NCBI RefSeq assembly: GCF_024436035.1 | Contig: NZ_JANFNG010000009.1 | Span: forward strand, 124,001 to 188,000 | Source of the DNA: Streptomyces humicola | GTDB lineage: Bacteria; Actinomycetota; Actinomycetes; Streptomycetales; Streptomycetaceae | DNA: 64,000 nucleotides | Direction of reading: 5' to 3' | Part shown: piece by piece, positions 36,306 to 45,778 of the stretch | Layout of the letters: every line of letters starts with the position of its first letter | Position numbering within the stretch: position 1 is the stretch's first letter | The notes under the pieces: model-generated | Told to the model about the DNA's origin: nothing | Databases searched by the model: none | Seen by the model: the letters and a program-made list of their open reading frames with translations, nothing else | Translations under genes and position numbers: made by a program

Positions 36306-37808
36306 TCAGCCGTTCCCGGCCATGTCCACGAAGCGCGAGTAGTGGCCCTGGAAGGCCACTGTGATCGTGGCAGTGGGCCCGTTGCGGTGTTTGGCCACGA
36401 TCAGATCTGCTTCGCCTGCGCGCGGGGATTCCTTTTCATAGGCGTCCTCGCGATGCAGGAGGATGACCATATCGGCGTCCTGCTCGATCGAGCCCGATTC
36501 GCGGAGGTCGGAGACCATCGGCTTCTTGTCCGTGCGCTGCTCGGGGCCACGGTTCAGCTGGGAGAGCGCGATGACCGGTACTTCGAGCTCCTTCGCGAGC
36601 AGCTTGAGGTTCCGGGACATCTCCGAGACCTCCTGCTGACGGCTCTCCGGACGGCGTGATCCGCCCGACTGCATCAGCTGCAGATAGTCGATGACGATGA
36701 GGCGCAGATCGTTGCGCTGCTTGAGCCGGCGGCACTTGGCCCGGATCTCCATCATCGTCAGGTTCGGCGAGTCGTCGATGTAGAGCGGGCCCGCCGAGAC
36801 CTCCGGCATCCGTCGCGCGAGGCGCGTCCAGTCGTCGTCGGTCATGTTGCCCGACCGCATGTGATGCAGCGCCACGCGCGCCTCCGCGGACAGCAGGCGC
36901 ATGGCGATCTCGTTGCGCCCCATCTCGAGCGAGAAGAAGACGCTGGGCAGTCCGTACGCGATCGAGCACGATCGCGCGAAGTCCAGTGCCAAGGTGGACT
37001 TGCCCATCGCCGGACGAGCGGCGATCACGATCATCTGACCGGGATGGAGGCCGTTGGTGAGGGCGTCGAGATCGGTGAAGCCCGTCGGGACTCCCGTCAT
37101 CTGCCCGCTGCGGGAGCCGATCGCCTCGATCTCGTCGAGGGCGCCTTCCATGATCTCGCTGAGCGGGAGGTAGTCCTCCGACGTGCGCTGCTCGGTGACG
37201 GCATAGATCTCTGCCTGGGCCGAATTGACGATCTCGTCGACGTCGCCGTCGGCCGCATAGCCCATCTGCGTGATGCGCGTGCCGGCCTCGACGAGGCGGC
37301 GCAGCACGGCCCGTTCGTGGACGATCTCCGCGTAGTACTCGGCGTTGGCTGCGGTGGGGACCGCGTTGACGAGGGTGTGCAGGTACGCCGCACCGCCCAC
37401 GCGGGTGATCTCGCCACGCTTGGTCAGCTCGGCGGCCAGGGTGATCGGGTCGGCGGGTTCGCCCCGCGCGTACAGGTCGAGGATGGCGTTGTAGATCGTC
37501 TCGTGGGCGGGACGATAGAAGTCCGTGCCCTTGAGCACCTCCACGACGTCGGCGATCGCGTCCTTGGACAGCAGCATGCCGCCGAGCACCGACTGCTCGG
37601 CGTCGAGATCCTGCGGCGGCACGCGTTCGAAGCCGCCCTCGGCCCATCCGCCACCACTGCCACCACCGCGGCCGCCGCGGTCGCCGTCCCGGTCGTTGTC
37701 GCGCCGGAAGCGGCTGACCGGCGCGCGGTCGGCCGGGCCTTCGGGGAACGGCGCACCGTCCGGAGGCGACTCGTCCCAGTGAACGTCCACGGGCTCGGGC
37801 TGGCTCAC
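36306..37808 (-). CDS. dnaB: replicative DNA helicase DnaB
   Basis: The protein has about 500 residues. An N-terminal Arg/Gly/Asp-rich tail precedes the DnaB N-domain (VPPQDLDAEQSVLGGMLLS) and the RecA-like core with Walker A (RPAMGKSTLALDFARS), Walker B (LIVIDYLQLM) and the DnaB motifs QLNRGPEQR and DLRESGSIEQDADMV. It unwinds DNA ahead of the fork as a hexamer. GTG 37808 has GGAGG at a proper distance. GTG 37817 touches the ribosome site. An array of DnaA-box-like sequences lies upstream. Confidence 0.98.
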   Translation of the reverse strand: MSQPEPVDVHWDESPPDGAPFPEGPADRAPVSRFRRDNDRDGDRGGRGGGSGGGWAEGGFERVPPQDLDAEQSVLGGMLLSKDAIADVVEVLKGTDFYRPAHETIYNAILDLYARGEPADPITLAAELTKRGEITRVGGAAYLHTLVNAVPTAANAEYYAEIVHERAVLRRLVEAGTRITQMGYAADGDVDEIVNSAQAEIYAVTEQRTSEDYLPLSEIMEGALDEIEAIGSRSGQMTGVPTGFTDLDALTNGLHPGQMIVIAARPAMGKSTLALDFARSCSIAYGLPSVFFSLEMGRNEIAMRLLSAEARVALHHMRSGNMTDDDWTRLARRMPEVSAGPLYIDDSPNLTMMEIRAKCRRLKQRNDLRLIVIDYLQLMQSGGSRRPESRQQEVSEMSRNLKLLAKELEVPVIALSQLNRGPEQRTDKKPMVSDLRESGSIEQDADMVILLHREDAYEKESPRAGEADLIVAKHRNGPTATITVAFQGHYSRFVDMAGNG

Positions 37809-37980
37809 CGCCGCCACCTCCTCCCGGTCCTTCGGACCCCCGTTGCGTGCCCTTCTTTCTTACGGCACGGGTCTGACAAACGAAGCACCCGACTCCGGTT
37901 CCGGCGCGTCGAGTTCGAGGACGGGACGGGAGGAGGGTGCCGGACAACGGTAGGCCCGCGGACACCGTCAGCCAAGATGG

Positions 37981-38069
37981 TTATCCACAGGCCATGTGGA
38001 TGAACGACACAACCCTGTGGAGAAGCCTGCCAAACCTGTGTACAGAGCGGGGGACAGCGCTGTGGACAA
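37981..38069. promoter_or_regulatory. array of DnaA-box-like 9-mers upstream of dnaB
   Basis: Five box-like 9-mers occur in 89 bases: TTATCCACA at 37981 (a perfect consensus), TGTGGATGA at 37995, TGTGGAGAA at 38016, TGTGTACAG at 38037 and TGTGGACAA at 38061 (the complement of TTGTCCACA, the preferred Streptomyces box). Starts are 14, 21, 21 and 24 bases apart, close to whole helical turns. A sixth partial match lies at 38235. Binding of DnaA is inferred. It could regulate dnaB or titrate DnaA near oriC. Confidence 0.6.
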
Positions 38070-38256
38070 GGACGACGCCACGTCAGGACACCGCATGTGA
38101 CCTGCAGTTTCACCATCCACTGGCTGTGCAGGAGAAAAACTTCCCCAGCAGTTTCAAGATCGCGACAAACTGCCCGGACATGCGTACGGAAGCGACCTCT
38201 CTGTAATGGACACTTACCGTTTGCATCTATTACTTGTGGACGGTTAGGCTGCCCCT

Positions 38257-39633
38257 GTGAAATCGGCCGCCATCACCTCCCCGAGACCCGGTACAGCGCG
38301 TTCCGCCCGGCTCTCCAAGGACGTCCGCAGGCGCCACGACCGGGAGATCATCGCGCTCGCCGTACCGGCCTTCGGAGCCCTGGTCGCCGAGCCGCTCTTC
38401 GTCATGGCCGACAGCGCCATCGTCGGGCACCTCGGCACCATCCAGCTCGCCGGGCTCGGCGTCGCCGCCGCGCTGCTCACCACCTCGGTCAACGTCTTCG
38501 TCTTCCTCGCCTACGCGACCACGGCGGCCGTGGCCCGCCGCGTCGGCGCCGCAGATCTACGGTCCGCGATCCGCCAGGGAATCGACGGCATCTGGCTGGC
38601 CCTGCTCCTCGGCGCCCTCGTCGTCGCCGTCGTCATGCCCACCGCACCCGCGCTCGCAGGACTCTTCGGAGCCTCCGGCGAGGCGACCTCGTACGCCGTC
38701 ACCTATCTGCGGATCAGTGCGCTCGGCACCCCCGCAATGCTCGTCGTGCTCGCCTCGACCGGCGTGCTGCGCGGGCTCCAGGACACCCGCACGCCGCTGA
38801 CCGTCGCGGTGGCGGGGTTCACCGCCAACCTCGGCCTCAACGCCGGCCTGGTCTTCGGCGCCGGGCTGGGCATCGCAGGATCCGCCCTCGGCACCGTGCT
38901 GGCCCAGTGCGGCATGGCCGCCGCCTACCTCATTGTCGTCGTACGGGGAGCCCGCAGGCACGGCGCCCCGCTGCGGCCGGACATGGCCGGGATCCGGGCG
39001 TGCGCGACGGCCGGTGTTCCCCTGCTGGTGCGCACGCTCAGCCTGCGCGCCAGCCTTGTGATCGCCACCGCCATCGCCGCCCACCTGGGGGACGCCGATG
39101 TCGCGGCCCACCAGATCCTGCTCACCCTGTGGAGCCTGCTGGCGTTCGCCCTGGACGCTATCGCCATCGCCGGTCAGGCGATCATCGGCCGCTATCTGGG
39201 CGCCGACGACTCCGAGGGGGCACGGGCTTCGTCCCGGCGCATGGTCCAGTGGGGGATCGCCGCCGGTCTCCTCCTCGGCCTGCTCGTGGTGGCCTCACGC
39301 CCGCTGTTCATCCCGATGTTCACCTCCGACCCGGTGGTGCGGGACCATCTGCTGCCCGCGCTGCTCGTGGTGGCGGCCACCCAGCCGGTGTGCGGCGTCG
39401 TCTTCGTGCTCGACGGCGTGCTGATGGGCGCGGGCGACGGCCCGTATCTCGCGTGGGCAATGCTCGCGACGCTGGCCGTCTTCGCACCCGCGGCGATCGG
39501 AATCCCCGCGGTCGGCGGCGGGCTGACCATGCTGTGGTGGGCGATGGGGCTGTTCATGCTCACCCGGATGGTCTTCCTCTGGGTCCGGGCACGCTCGGGG
39601 CGCTGGGTGGTGACCGGCGCCGTCCGCGCGTGA
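38257..39633 (+). CDS. MATE-family efflux transporter (DinF-like)
   Basis: The protein has 458 residues and twelve hydrophobic segments in two MatE repeats. The N-terminal repeat has AVPAFGALVAEPLFVMADSA and IVGHLGTIQLAGLGVA. The central repeat includes LSLRASLVIATAIAAHLG and QAIIGRYLGADD. These exporters expel drugs or organic cations in exchange for protons or sodium. Start GTG 38257 is preceded by a short divergent promoter region shared with dnaB. It is convergent with rplI, with two parS sites and a terminator in the gap. Confidence 0.92.
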   Translation: MKSAAITSPRPGTARSARLSKDVRRRHDREIIALAVPAFGALVAEPLFVMADSAIVGHLGTIQLAGLGVAAALLTTSVNVFVFLAYATTAAVARRVGAADLRSAIRQGIDGIWLALLLGALVVAVVMPTAPALAGLFGASGEATSYAVTYLRISALGTPAMLVVLASTGVLRGLQDTRTPLTVAVAGFTANLGLNAGLVFGAGLGIAGSALGTVLAQCGMAAAYLIVVVRGARRHGAPLRPDMAGIRACATAGVPLLVRTLSLRASLVIATAIAAHLGDADVAAHQILLTLWSLLAFALDAIAIAGQAIIGRYLGADDSEGARASSRRMVQWGIAAGLLLGLLVVASRPLFIPMFTSDPVVRDHLLPALLVVAATQPVCGVVFVLDGVLMGAGDGPYLAWAMLATLAVFAPAAIGIPAVGGGLTMLWWAMGLFMLTRMVFLWVRARSGRWVVTGAVRA

Positions 39634-39639
39634 CGTGAT

Positions 39640-39653
39640 GTTTCACGTGAAAC
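39640..39653. promoter_or_regulatory. parS site
   Basis: Perfect 14-base palindrome GTTTCACGTGAAAC, the Streptomyces ParB-binding parS consensus. It lies seven bases after the MATE gene stop. Confidence 0.95.
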
Positions 39654-39677
39654 GCCCGCCGACGTCTCAGGGGTGGC

Positions 39678-39691
39678 GTTTCACGTGAAAC
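39678..39691. promoter_or_regulatory. parS site
   Basis: Second perfect GTTTCACGTGAAAC, with 24 bases between it and the first, in the same convergent gap between the MATE gene and rplI. Confidence 0.95.
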
Positions 39692-39701
39692 ATCACCAAC
39701 G

Positions 39702-39739
39702 CGAAGGGCCGGTGTCCCACAAGGGATACCGGCCCTTCG
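39702..39739. terminator. bidirectional hairpin terminator (MATE gene / rplI)
   Basis: A stem of 17 base pairs, with one G-U type pair, closes on the loop ACAA. The arms contain GAAGGGCCGG and CCGGCCCTTC. It ends the rpsF-ssb-rpsR-rplI operon on the minus strand and could end the MATE transcript. Confidence 0.85.
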
Positions 39740-39762
39740 TGCAGTGCCGCAAGGGCAGCGCG

Positions 39763-40209
39763 TCAGGCAGCCACGACCTCGAGGTCGAGCTTGACCGAGA
39801 CCTCCGGATGGAGGCTGACGGTCACCTGATGCGAGCCCACGGTCTTGATCGGCGCGACCAGCGCGACACGGCGCTTGTCAACGACCGGGCCGCCCGCGTC
39901 CTTGATCGCCGAGGCGATGTCGGCCGGGGTGACCGAGCCGAAGAGACGGCCGGTGTCACCGGCGCGGGTCTGCAGCTTGATCTTGACGGCTTCGAGCTGA
40001 CCCTTGACCTCGTTGGCCTGCTCCAGCGTGGCGATCTCGCGGATCCGGCGCGCACGGCGGATCTGCTCGACGTCCTTCTCGCCGCCCTTGGTCCAGCGCA
40101 TGGCGAAGCCGCGCGGGATCAGGTAGTTGCGGGCGTACCCGTCCTTGACCTCGACGACATCGCCGGCGGAGCCGAGGCCATTGACCTCGTTGGTGAGGAT
40201 GATCTTCAT
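39763..40209 (-). CDS. rplI: 50S ribosomal protein L9
   Basis: The protein has 148 residues with the canonical L9 start [19 protein letters not shown], the signature [17 protein letters not shown], a long connecting helix and the C-terminal domain ([16 protein letters not shown]). L9 binds 23S rRNA near the L1 stalk and helps prevent frameshifting. It is the last gene of the four-gene operon, 17 bases after rpsR. Confidence 0.99.
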   Translation of the reverse strand: MKIILTNEVNGLGSAGDVVEVKDGYARNYLIPRGFAMRWTKGGEKDVEQIRRARRIREIATLEQANEVKGQLEAVKIKLQTRAGDTGRLFGSVTPADIASAIKDAGGPVVDKRRVALVAPIKTVGSHQVTVSLHPEVSVKLDLEVVAA

Positions 40210-40226
40210 GCTTCGGTCACCCTCTC

Positions 40227-40463
40227 TCAGCGAGCAGTGGAGGTGTAGGGCAGCAGCGCCATCTCACGGCTGTTCTTCACGGCCGTGGCGACGTCACGCT
40301 GGTGCTGGGTGCAGTTGCCGGTGACCCGGCGGGCACGGATCTTGCCGCGGTCGGAGATGTACTTCCGCAGCAGGTTCGTGTCCTTGTAGTCGACGTAGCC
40401 GACCTTGTCCTTGCAGAACGCGCAGACCTTTTTCTTAGGCTTGCGCACTGGCGCCTTCGCCAT
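40227..40463 (-). CDS. rpsR: 30S ribosomal protein S18, zinc-type
   Basis: The protein has 78 residues with the signature [24 protein letters not shown]. The cysteines CAFC near residue 14 and the downstream GNCTQHQ form the metal-binding (C-plus) version. Actinobacteria often keep a second, zinc-free S18 elsewhere under Zur control. This copy is the standard operon form between ssb and rplI. S18 sits on the platform of the 30S subunit next to S6. Confidence 0.98.
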   Translation of the reverse strand: MAKAPVRKPKKKVCAFCKDKVGYVDYKDTNLLRKYISDRGKIRARRVTGNCTQHQRDVATAVKNSREMALLPYTSTAR

Positions 40464-40505
40464 GGTGTGTCTCCTGTGTGATCAAGAAGTTCGTGTCGGC
40501 GCCCT

Positions 40506-41090
40506 TTAGAAGGGCGGCTCGTCCGAGTAGCCGCCGCCGGAGCTTCCGCCCCAGCCACCACCGCCGCCTTGCTGGCCGCCGCCGCCTTGCTGGCCACCAC
40601 CGGCCGGGGCGCTGGTGGCCCAGGGGTCGTCGGCCGGGGCACCGCCCTGGCCACCGCCCTGCGGGCCGCCGCCCCAGCCACCGCCCTGGCCGCCTCCGCC
40701 GCCGTAGCCGCCCTGACCGCTGCGACCGGTGGTCTTGGTGACCTTGGCTGTCGCGTTCCTCAGGGAGGCGCCGACCTCGTCGACGTCGAGTTCGTAGACC
40801 GTCCGCTTCACGCCCTCACGGTCCTCGTAGGACCGCTGCTTCAGGCGGCCCTGGACGATGACGCGCATGCCGCGCTGCAGCGACTCGGCGACGTTCTCCG
40901 CCGCCTGCCGCCAGACCGAGCACGTCAGGAACAGGCTCTCGCCGTCCTTCCACTCGTTGGTCTGCCGGTCGAAGGTGCGGGGAGTGGACGCGACACGGAA
41001 CTTCGCGACCGCCGCACCGGACGGGGTGAAACGCAGCTCGGGGTCGTCGACGAGATTGCCGACGACCGTGATGACGGTCTCGCCTGCCAT
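40506..41090 (-). CDS. ssb: single-stranded DNA-binding protein
   Basis: The protein has 194 residues. The OB-fold core ([51 protein letters not shown]) covers residues 1-115. A Gly/Gln-rich linker follows, ending in the acidic tip SDEPPF that recruits partner proteins. Ssb coats single-stranded DNA in replication and repair. Its place between rpsF and rpsR is the widely conserved order. Confidence 0.98.
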   Translation of the reverse strand: MAGETVITVVGNLVDDPELRFTPSGAAVAKFRVASTPRTFDRQTNEWKDGESLFLTCSVWRQAAENVAESLQRGMRVIVQGRLKQRSYEDREGVKRTVYELDVDEVGASLRNATAKVTKTTGRSGQGGYGGGGGQGGGWGGGPQGGGQGGAPADDPWATSAPAGGGQQGGGGQQGGGGGWGGSSGGGYSDEPPF

Positions 41091-41164
41091 GGTGGGTGAC
41101 CTCTCGGCGGGTTTGCTGTGCTGCTGGCTGCTCGGTTACCCGGCTGTCTGCTCAGCCCGTGGGC

Positions 41165-41455
41165 TCAGCGACCGGCCGGACGGAGGACCTTGGTCCGGAG
41201 GACCGACTCGTTCAGGTTGAGCTGACGGTCGAGCTCCTTGACGACCTCAGGCGTAGCGTTGAGGTCGATGACCGAGTAGATGCCTTCGGGCTTCTTCTTG
41301 ATCTCGTACGCGAGACGACGACGGCCCCAGGTGTCGACCTTCTCGACCTTTCCATTGCCCTCACGGACGACGGAGAGGAAGTTCTCGATCAGCGGGGAGA
41401 CAGCGCGCTCCTCGAGATCGGGGTCGAGGATGACCATCACCTCGTAGTGACGCAT
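41165..41455 (-). CDS. rpsF: 30S ribosomal protein S6
   Basis: The protein has 96 residues, with [19 protein letters not shown] and the signature [24 protein letters not shown] 41455 follows GGAGG. It is the first gene of rpsF-ssb-rpsR-rplI. S6 pairs with S18 on the small subunit. Confidence 0.98.
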   Translation of the reverse strand: MRHYEVMVILDPDLEERAVSPLIENFLSVVREGNGKVEKVDTWGRRRLAYEIKKKPEGIYSVIDLNATPEVVKELDRQLNLNESVLRTKVLRPAGR

Positions 41456-41641
41456 GTGGAACCCACCTCCTTTGGACTCAGCGGCCACGGCGCTTCCGTG
41501 GCAGGAGGGTTTGCGTGCAGACGGTACACACTACCTGCTCACCGCCTTCCGCTTGAAATCCGCTGGTTAAGCGGGAGAATCTGTACGCAACGGGTGTGTG
41601 CGGCGCTACAGTGCGCCACTTTCCGCTCACGGAGGTGCCAC

Positions 41642-41950
41642 ATGGCACAGACGGTCCGGCCGCAGCGGGTGCTCTCGCTGCTGAACACCGACGGCAAGGC
41701 CCATCCACGCGAGAACTCCTTCGTCGCAGTATCGGCGGTACTCGGCGTGGTCTCGGTCATCACGTCGATCTTCGCAAGCCTCCATCTGCTCACCTCGTGG
41801 ACCGGTCTGGTGGGGATCCTCACCGCCGCGTACGGCCAGTTCATCTCGGCCACCACGAGCGAACGGTTCGTCCTGATCCTCGCGCTCGGCGCATCCGGGA
41901 TCGGCTTCTTCATCGGCGTCGCACACGGCGGGCTGTGGGGCGGCCTGTAG
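41642..41950 (+). CDS. small membrane protein of unknown function
   Basis: The protein has 102 residues. ATG 41642 follows GGAGG at seven bases. A polar start (VLSLLNTDGKAHPRENSFVAVS) leads into three hydrophobic segments (about 26-48, 50-66, 76-95). It is divergent from rpsF and upstream of the FemX-like gene. Homologues sit in this place in streptomycetes. The function is unknown. Confidence 0.82.
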   Translation: MAQTVRPQRVLSLLNTDGKAHPRENSFVAVSAVLGVVSVITSIFASLHLLTSWTGLVGILTAAYGQFISATTSERFVLILALGASGIGFFIGVAHGGLWGGL

Positions 41951-42061
41951 CGGGCGGGGTCCTGCCAGGCGTATCCAGAGCACTCGGTCGGGGCGCGGCC
42001 CTCTCACAGTAGGCTTCGCCGGGAAGTCCGGTAGAACCCGCAGCGATGGGGAGCGCCCCGA

Positions 42062-43180
42062 ATGAGCCTGACCTTGAGGACGATCAGCCGAGAGCAGCAT
42101 CTGGCGTACATCCGGAGCCTGCCGGAGGCGAGCCACATGCAGGTTCCGGCCTGGGCGGACGTCAAGGCCGAATGGCGCTCGGAGAACCTCGGCTGGTTCA
42201 ACGGGCACGGCGAGCTGGTCGGCGTCGGCCTGGTCCTCTACCGCCAGCTGCCCAAGGTCAAGCGGTATCTGGCGTACCTGCCCGAGGGGCCGGTGATCAA
42301 CTGGTTCGCGCCCAACCTGGACGAGTGGCTCCAGCCGATGCTCGCCCACCTCAAGCAGCAGGGCGCGTTCTCGGTGAAGATGGGTCCGCCTGTCGTCATC
42401 CGCCGCTGGGATGCGGCCGCCATCAAGACGGGCATGGGCGACCCGGACGTCAAGCGACTGCGCGACATCGAGGCATCGGTGATCGAGCCGCGCGCCTTCG
42501 AGGTCGCCGACCGGCTGCGCCGCATGGGCTGGCAGCAGGGCGAGGACACCGGTGCCGGCTTCGGCGACGTCCAGCCGCGCTACGTCTTCCAGGTGCCGCT
42601 CGCCGGCCGCAGCCTGGAGGAGATCCACAAGGGCTTCAACCAGCTGTGGCGCCGCAACATCAAGAAGGCGGAGAAGGCGGGCGTCCAGGTCGTCCAGGGC
42701 GGCTACGACCAACTCCCCATCTGGCAGCAGCTGTACGAGATCACCGCGGAGCGCGACCACTTCCGGCCGCGCCCGCTGTCGTACTTCCAGCGCATGTGGA
42801 CGGCGCTCAACACCGAGGACCCGGACAGGATGCGGCTGTACTTCGCCACGCACGAGGGCGAGGCGGTGGCGGCGGCGACGATGCTGATCGTCGGCGGCCA
42901 TGTCTGGTACTCCTACGGTGCCTCGGCCAACCACAAGCGTGAGGTGCGGCCGAGCAACGCCATGCAGTGGCGGATGCTGCAGGACGCCCAGGCGCTGGGC
43001 GCGAGCGTGTACGACCTGCGGGGGATCAGCGATTCGCTGGACGAGAACGACCACCTCTTCGGCCTGATCCAGTTCAAGGTGGGAACGGGCGGTCAGGCCG
43101 CGGAGTATCTGGGCGAGTGGGACTTCCCGCTCAACAAGCTGCTGCACAAGGCGCTCGACATCTACATGTCGCGCCGCTGA
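42062..43180 (+). CDS. femX: FemX/FemAB-type lipid II glycyltransferase
   Basis: The protein has 372 residues of the FemABX fold with two GNAT-like lobes, including PEASHMQVPAWADVKAEW, YLAYLPEGPVINWF, FNQLWRRNIKKAEKAGV and DSLDENDHLFGLIQFKVGTG. Such enzymes add glycine from Gly-tRNA to the peptide stem of lipid II to build the cross-bridge. The stretch ATGLVGG-like loop of staphylococcal enzymes is not seen. GGGGAG lies eight bases before ATG 42062. It precedes a PLP-racemase-like gene by 56 bases on the same strand, pointing to peptidoglycan precursor work. Confidence 0.88.
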   Translation: MSLTLRTISREQHLAYIRSLPEASHMQVPAWADVKAEWRSENLGWFNGHGELVGVGLVLYRQLPKVKRYLAYLPEGPVINWFAPNLDEWLQPMLAHLKQQGAFSVKMGPPVVIRRWDAAAIKTGMGDPDVKRLRDIEASVIEPRAFEVADRLRRMGWQQGEDTGAGFGDVQPRYVFQVPLAGRSLEEIHKGFNQLWRRNIKKAEKAGVQVVQGGYDQLPIWQQLYEITAERDHFRPRPLSYFQRMWTALNTEDPDRMRLYFATHEGEAVAAATMLIVGGHVWYSYGASANHKREVRPSNAMQWRMLQDAQALGASVYDLRGISDSLDENDHLFGLIQFKVGTGGQAAEYLGEWDFPLNKLLHKALDIYMSRR

Positions 43181-43236
43181 TCATCCGCCGACCTCGGCAT
43201 CCCACTCCCGACGACGAGAAAGGTTCTGACCCGGCC

Positions 43237-44268
43237 ATGGCGCTCACCCTGTACGTCGACACCGCGCGCTGGCGTGCGCACCACAAGAGCGTGGTCGACC
43301 AGTTCCCCGGCATCGTCCCGGTCTGCAAGGGCAACGGCTACGGTTTCGGTCACGAGCGGCTCGCCGACGAGGCGACCCGGATGGGCTCCGATGTCCTCGC
43401 GGTCGGCACGACGTACGAGGCAGCCCGGATGAAGGACTGGTTCGGCGGCGATCTGCTGGTGCTGACCCCGTACCGGGTGGGCGAGGAGCCGGTGCCACTG
43501 CCCGACCGGGCGATCCGCTCGGTCTCCTCCGTCGAGGGCGTACGCGGCATGGTCGGCGCACGGGTCGTCATCGAGGTGATGAGCAGCATGCGGCGGCACG
43601 GCATCCGTGAGGACGATCTGCAGAAGCTGCACGGCACGATCGACGACGTACGCCTCGAAGGCTTCGCGATCCATCTGCCGCTGGACCGCACCGACGGTTC
43701 TGACGCGGTGGAAGAGGTCTTCGGCTGGATGGAGCGGCTGCGCACCGCCCGGCTGCCGCTGCACACGATGTTCGTCAGCCACGTCAAGGCCAATGAACTG
43801 GCCCAGTTGCAGCAGCAGTTCCCCCAGACACGGTTTCGTCCGCGCATCGGCACCCGGCTGTGGCTCGGCGACCACGAGGCGACCGAATACCGCGGCGCCG
43901 TGCTGGACGTCACCCGCGTGGCCAAGGGTGACCGCTACGGCTACCGGCAGCAGAGGGCCGCGAGCGACGGCCACCTGGTGGTGGTCGCCGGCGGTACGTC
44001 GCACGGGGTGGGCCTGGAGGCGCCGAAGGCGGTGCACGGGGTGATGCCGCGGGCGAAGGGCGTTGCCCGGGCGGGTCTCGCCACGGTGAACCGCAATCTG
44101 TCACCGTTCGTGTGGGCGGGAAAGCAGCGCTGGTTCGCCGAGCCGCCGCACATGCAGGTGTCGATCCTCTTCCTGCCGGGTGACGTGGCGCCGCCCGCGG
44201 TCGGGGACGAGCTGGTGGCCCACCTGAGGCACACGACGACCCAGTTCGACCGCGTCGTCGACCGCTGA
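43237..44268 (+). CDS. alanine-racemase-like PLP barrel protein
   Basis: The protein has 343 residues. The N-terminal PLP-barrel start has the lysine motif VCKGNGYGFGHERLADEA, close to the VVKANAYGHG pattern of alanine racemases. The conserved RPRIGTRLWLGD and the C-terminal domain (RVAKGDRYGYRQQ) also follow that fold. The overall divergence from canonical Alr, and its place behind the FemX-like gene, suggest a specialised role in amino-acid racemisation or PLP handling for cell-wall synthesis. Substrate not determined. Confidence 0.8.
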   Translation: MALTLYVDTARWRAHHKSVVDQFPGIVPVCKGNGYGFGHERLADEATRMGSDVLAVGTTYEAARMKDWFGGDLLVLTPYRVGEEPVPLPDRAIRSVSSVEGVRGMVGARVVIEVMSSMRRHGIREDDLQKLHGTIDDVRLEGFAIHLPLDRTDGSDAVEEVFGWMERLRTARLPLHTMFVSHVKANELAQLQQQFPQTRFRPRIGTRLWLGDHEATEYRGAVLDVTRVAKGDRYGYRQQRAASDGHLVVVAGGTSHGVGLEAPKAVHGVMPRAKGVARAGLATVNRNLSPFVWAGKQRWFAEPPHMQVSILFLPGDVAPPAVGDELVAHLRHTTTQFDRVVDR

Positions 44269-44296
44269 CCGGCGCAATCGCTCAATCGCCCGTTCG

Positions 44297-45778
44297 TCAG
44301 GAGGGGCGCGGCCGCGGACCGGCGGGAGCCGCGTGCCGCGCGGGACGCGCCGTCCGGCCCAGGACGAAGGTGTCGGGCGCGCCGTCGAGCAGGCCGCCCG
44401 ACGGATCGTCGGAGCCGTCCCATCGCACTGGGTCGTACTCAGGGAAGAGCGCGTCGCGCACCACCATGACGCACAGGAACGCCGTGCCCAGCAGGTGCAG
44501 CGCGATCGCGAAGTCGTACCCGCCCTGTGGCAGGCCCTTGTTGTTGCCGCCCGTGGTGTAGGCCAGGTACTCCCAGATGCCGAGGAAGTACATCACCTCG
44601 CAGGCCTGCCACACCAGGAAGTCGCGCCAGCGCGGCCTGGCGAGCGCGGCGAGCGGGATGAGCCACAGCACGTACTGCGGTGAGTAGACCTTGTTGGTGA
44701 GCACGAACGCGGCGATCACGAGGAACGCGACCTGGGCGAAGCGCGGCCGCTTCGGTGCGTAGAGGATCAGCGCCGCGATGCCCGCGCACAGCAGCAGCAT
44801 CAGCGCGACGGCGTAGGCGTTGGCGGAGGTCATCGGGTTGCCGGTCTGCTGGGAGATCATCAGCCACAGCGAGCCGAAGTCGATGCCGCGTGACTGGCTG
44901 TAGCTGTAGAACTTCTCCCAGCCATTCCAGGCGAAGGCCATCACGGGGACGTTGACCACGAGCCACGCGCCGGCGGCGGCGCCGAGCGCCTTCCAATACG
45001 GCCGCATCCTCCCCGCCCGCAGGCACAGCAGCAGCAGCGGTCCGAGCAGCAGCACGGGGTAGAGCTTGGCGGCGGTCGCGAGTCCGACCAGTACACCGGC
45101 GGCGACGGGGCGGCTGCGCGCCCACATCAGCATGCCGAGGGCGGTGAGGGCAACCGCGAGCAGGTCCCAGTTGATGGTCGCCGTGAGAGCAAAGGCCGGC
45201 GCGAGCGCGACGAGCAATGCGTCCCACGGACGGCGGCGGTGGGTGCGGGCGACCGCGACGGCCGTGACGGCCGCGCACGCCAGCAGCATCCCCGCGTTGA
45301 CCAGCCAGTAGAACTGCTCCCGGTGCACCAGGTCGCTGCCGTGCGGCGTGACCCAGGAGGCGACCTCCATGAACAGACCGGTCAGCACCGGGTATTCGAG
45401 GTAGCTCATACCGCCGGAGACGGCGTCCGGGATCCGGTGGAAATAGGGGACCAGGTCGGTGGAGAAGCCACGGGCGTAGAACAGGTGCGGGATGTCGGAG
45501 TAGCACGCGTGCACGTACTGGGCATTGGCGCCGTAGAACCAGCCGGTGTCGTAGCAGGGCAGCTTCTGCACCATGCCGAGCGCGAACATCCCGATGGCGA
45601 CCAGCACGATCACCCTGAGCGGGTTCCACCAGCCGCGGCGGCCGAGCGCCAGGCGCCGTCCGGCCGGTCCGCCGATCAGCTCGCTGCCTGCTGCGGCGAC
45701 CGGGTCCTCGGCAGTGGGCGGGACGAAGGCCGGCTGCTCGGTCGAGGCGCTCTCGTCGTTCTCGCGCACGGTCGTCAT
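44297..45778 (-). CDS. GT87-type polyprenyl-phosphate mannosyltransferase-like membrane protein
   Basis: The protein has 493 residues with about eleven hydrophobic segments. After a cytosolic N-terminus, the first helix is followed by the extracytoplasmic loop with YDTGWFYGANAQYVHACYSDIPHLFY, and later TATINWDLLAVAL and TNKVYSPQYVLWL. These fit the GT87/DUF2029 family of polyprenyl-phosphomannose-using glycosyltransferases. ATG 45778 starts a plain N-terminus. The sugar acceptor is unknown. The next upstream gene on the same strand is the penicillin-binding protein, 140 bases away. Confidence 0.85.
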   Translation of the reverse strand: MTTVRENDESASTEQPAFVPPTAEDPVAAAGSELIGGPAGRRLALGRRGWWNPLRVIVLVAIGMFALGMVQKLPCYDTGWFYGANAQYVHACYSDIPHLFYARGFSTDLVPYFHRIPDAVSGGMSYLEYPVLTGLFMEVASWVTPHGSDLVHREQFYWLVNAGMLLACAAVTAVAVARTHRRRPWDALLVALAPAFALTATINWDLLAVALTALGMLMWARSRPVAAGVLVGLATAAKLYPVLLLGPLLLLCLRAGRMRPYWKALGAAAGAWLVVNVPVMAFAWNGWEKFYSYSQSRGIDFGSLWLMISQQTGNPMTSANAYAVALMLLLCAGIAALILYAPKRPRFAQVAFLVIAAFVLTNKVYSPQYVLWLIPLAALARPRWRDFLVWQACEVMYFLGIWEYLAYTTGGNNKGLPQGGYDFAIALHLLGTAFLCVMVVRDALFPEYDPVRWDGSDDPSGGLLDGAPDTFVLGRTARPARHAAPAGPRPRPS

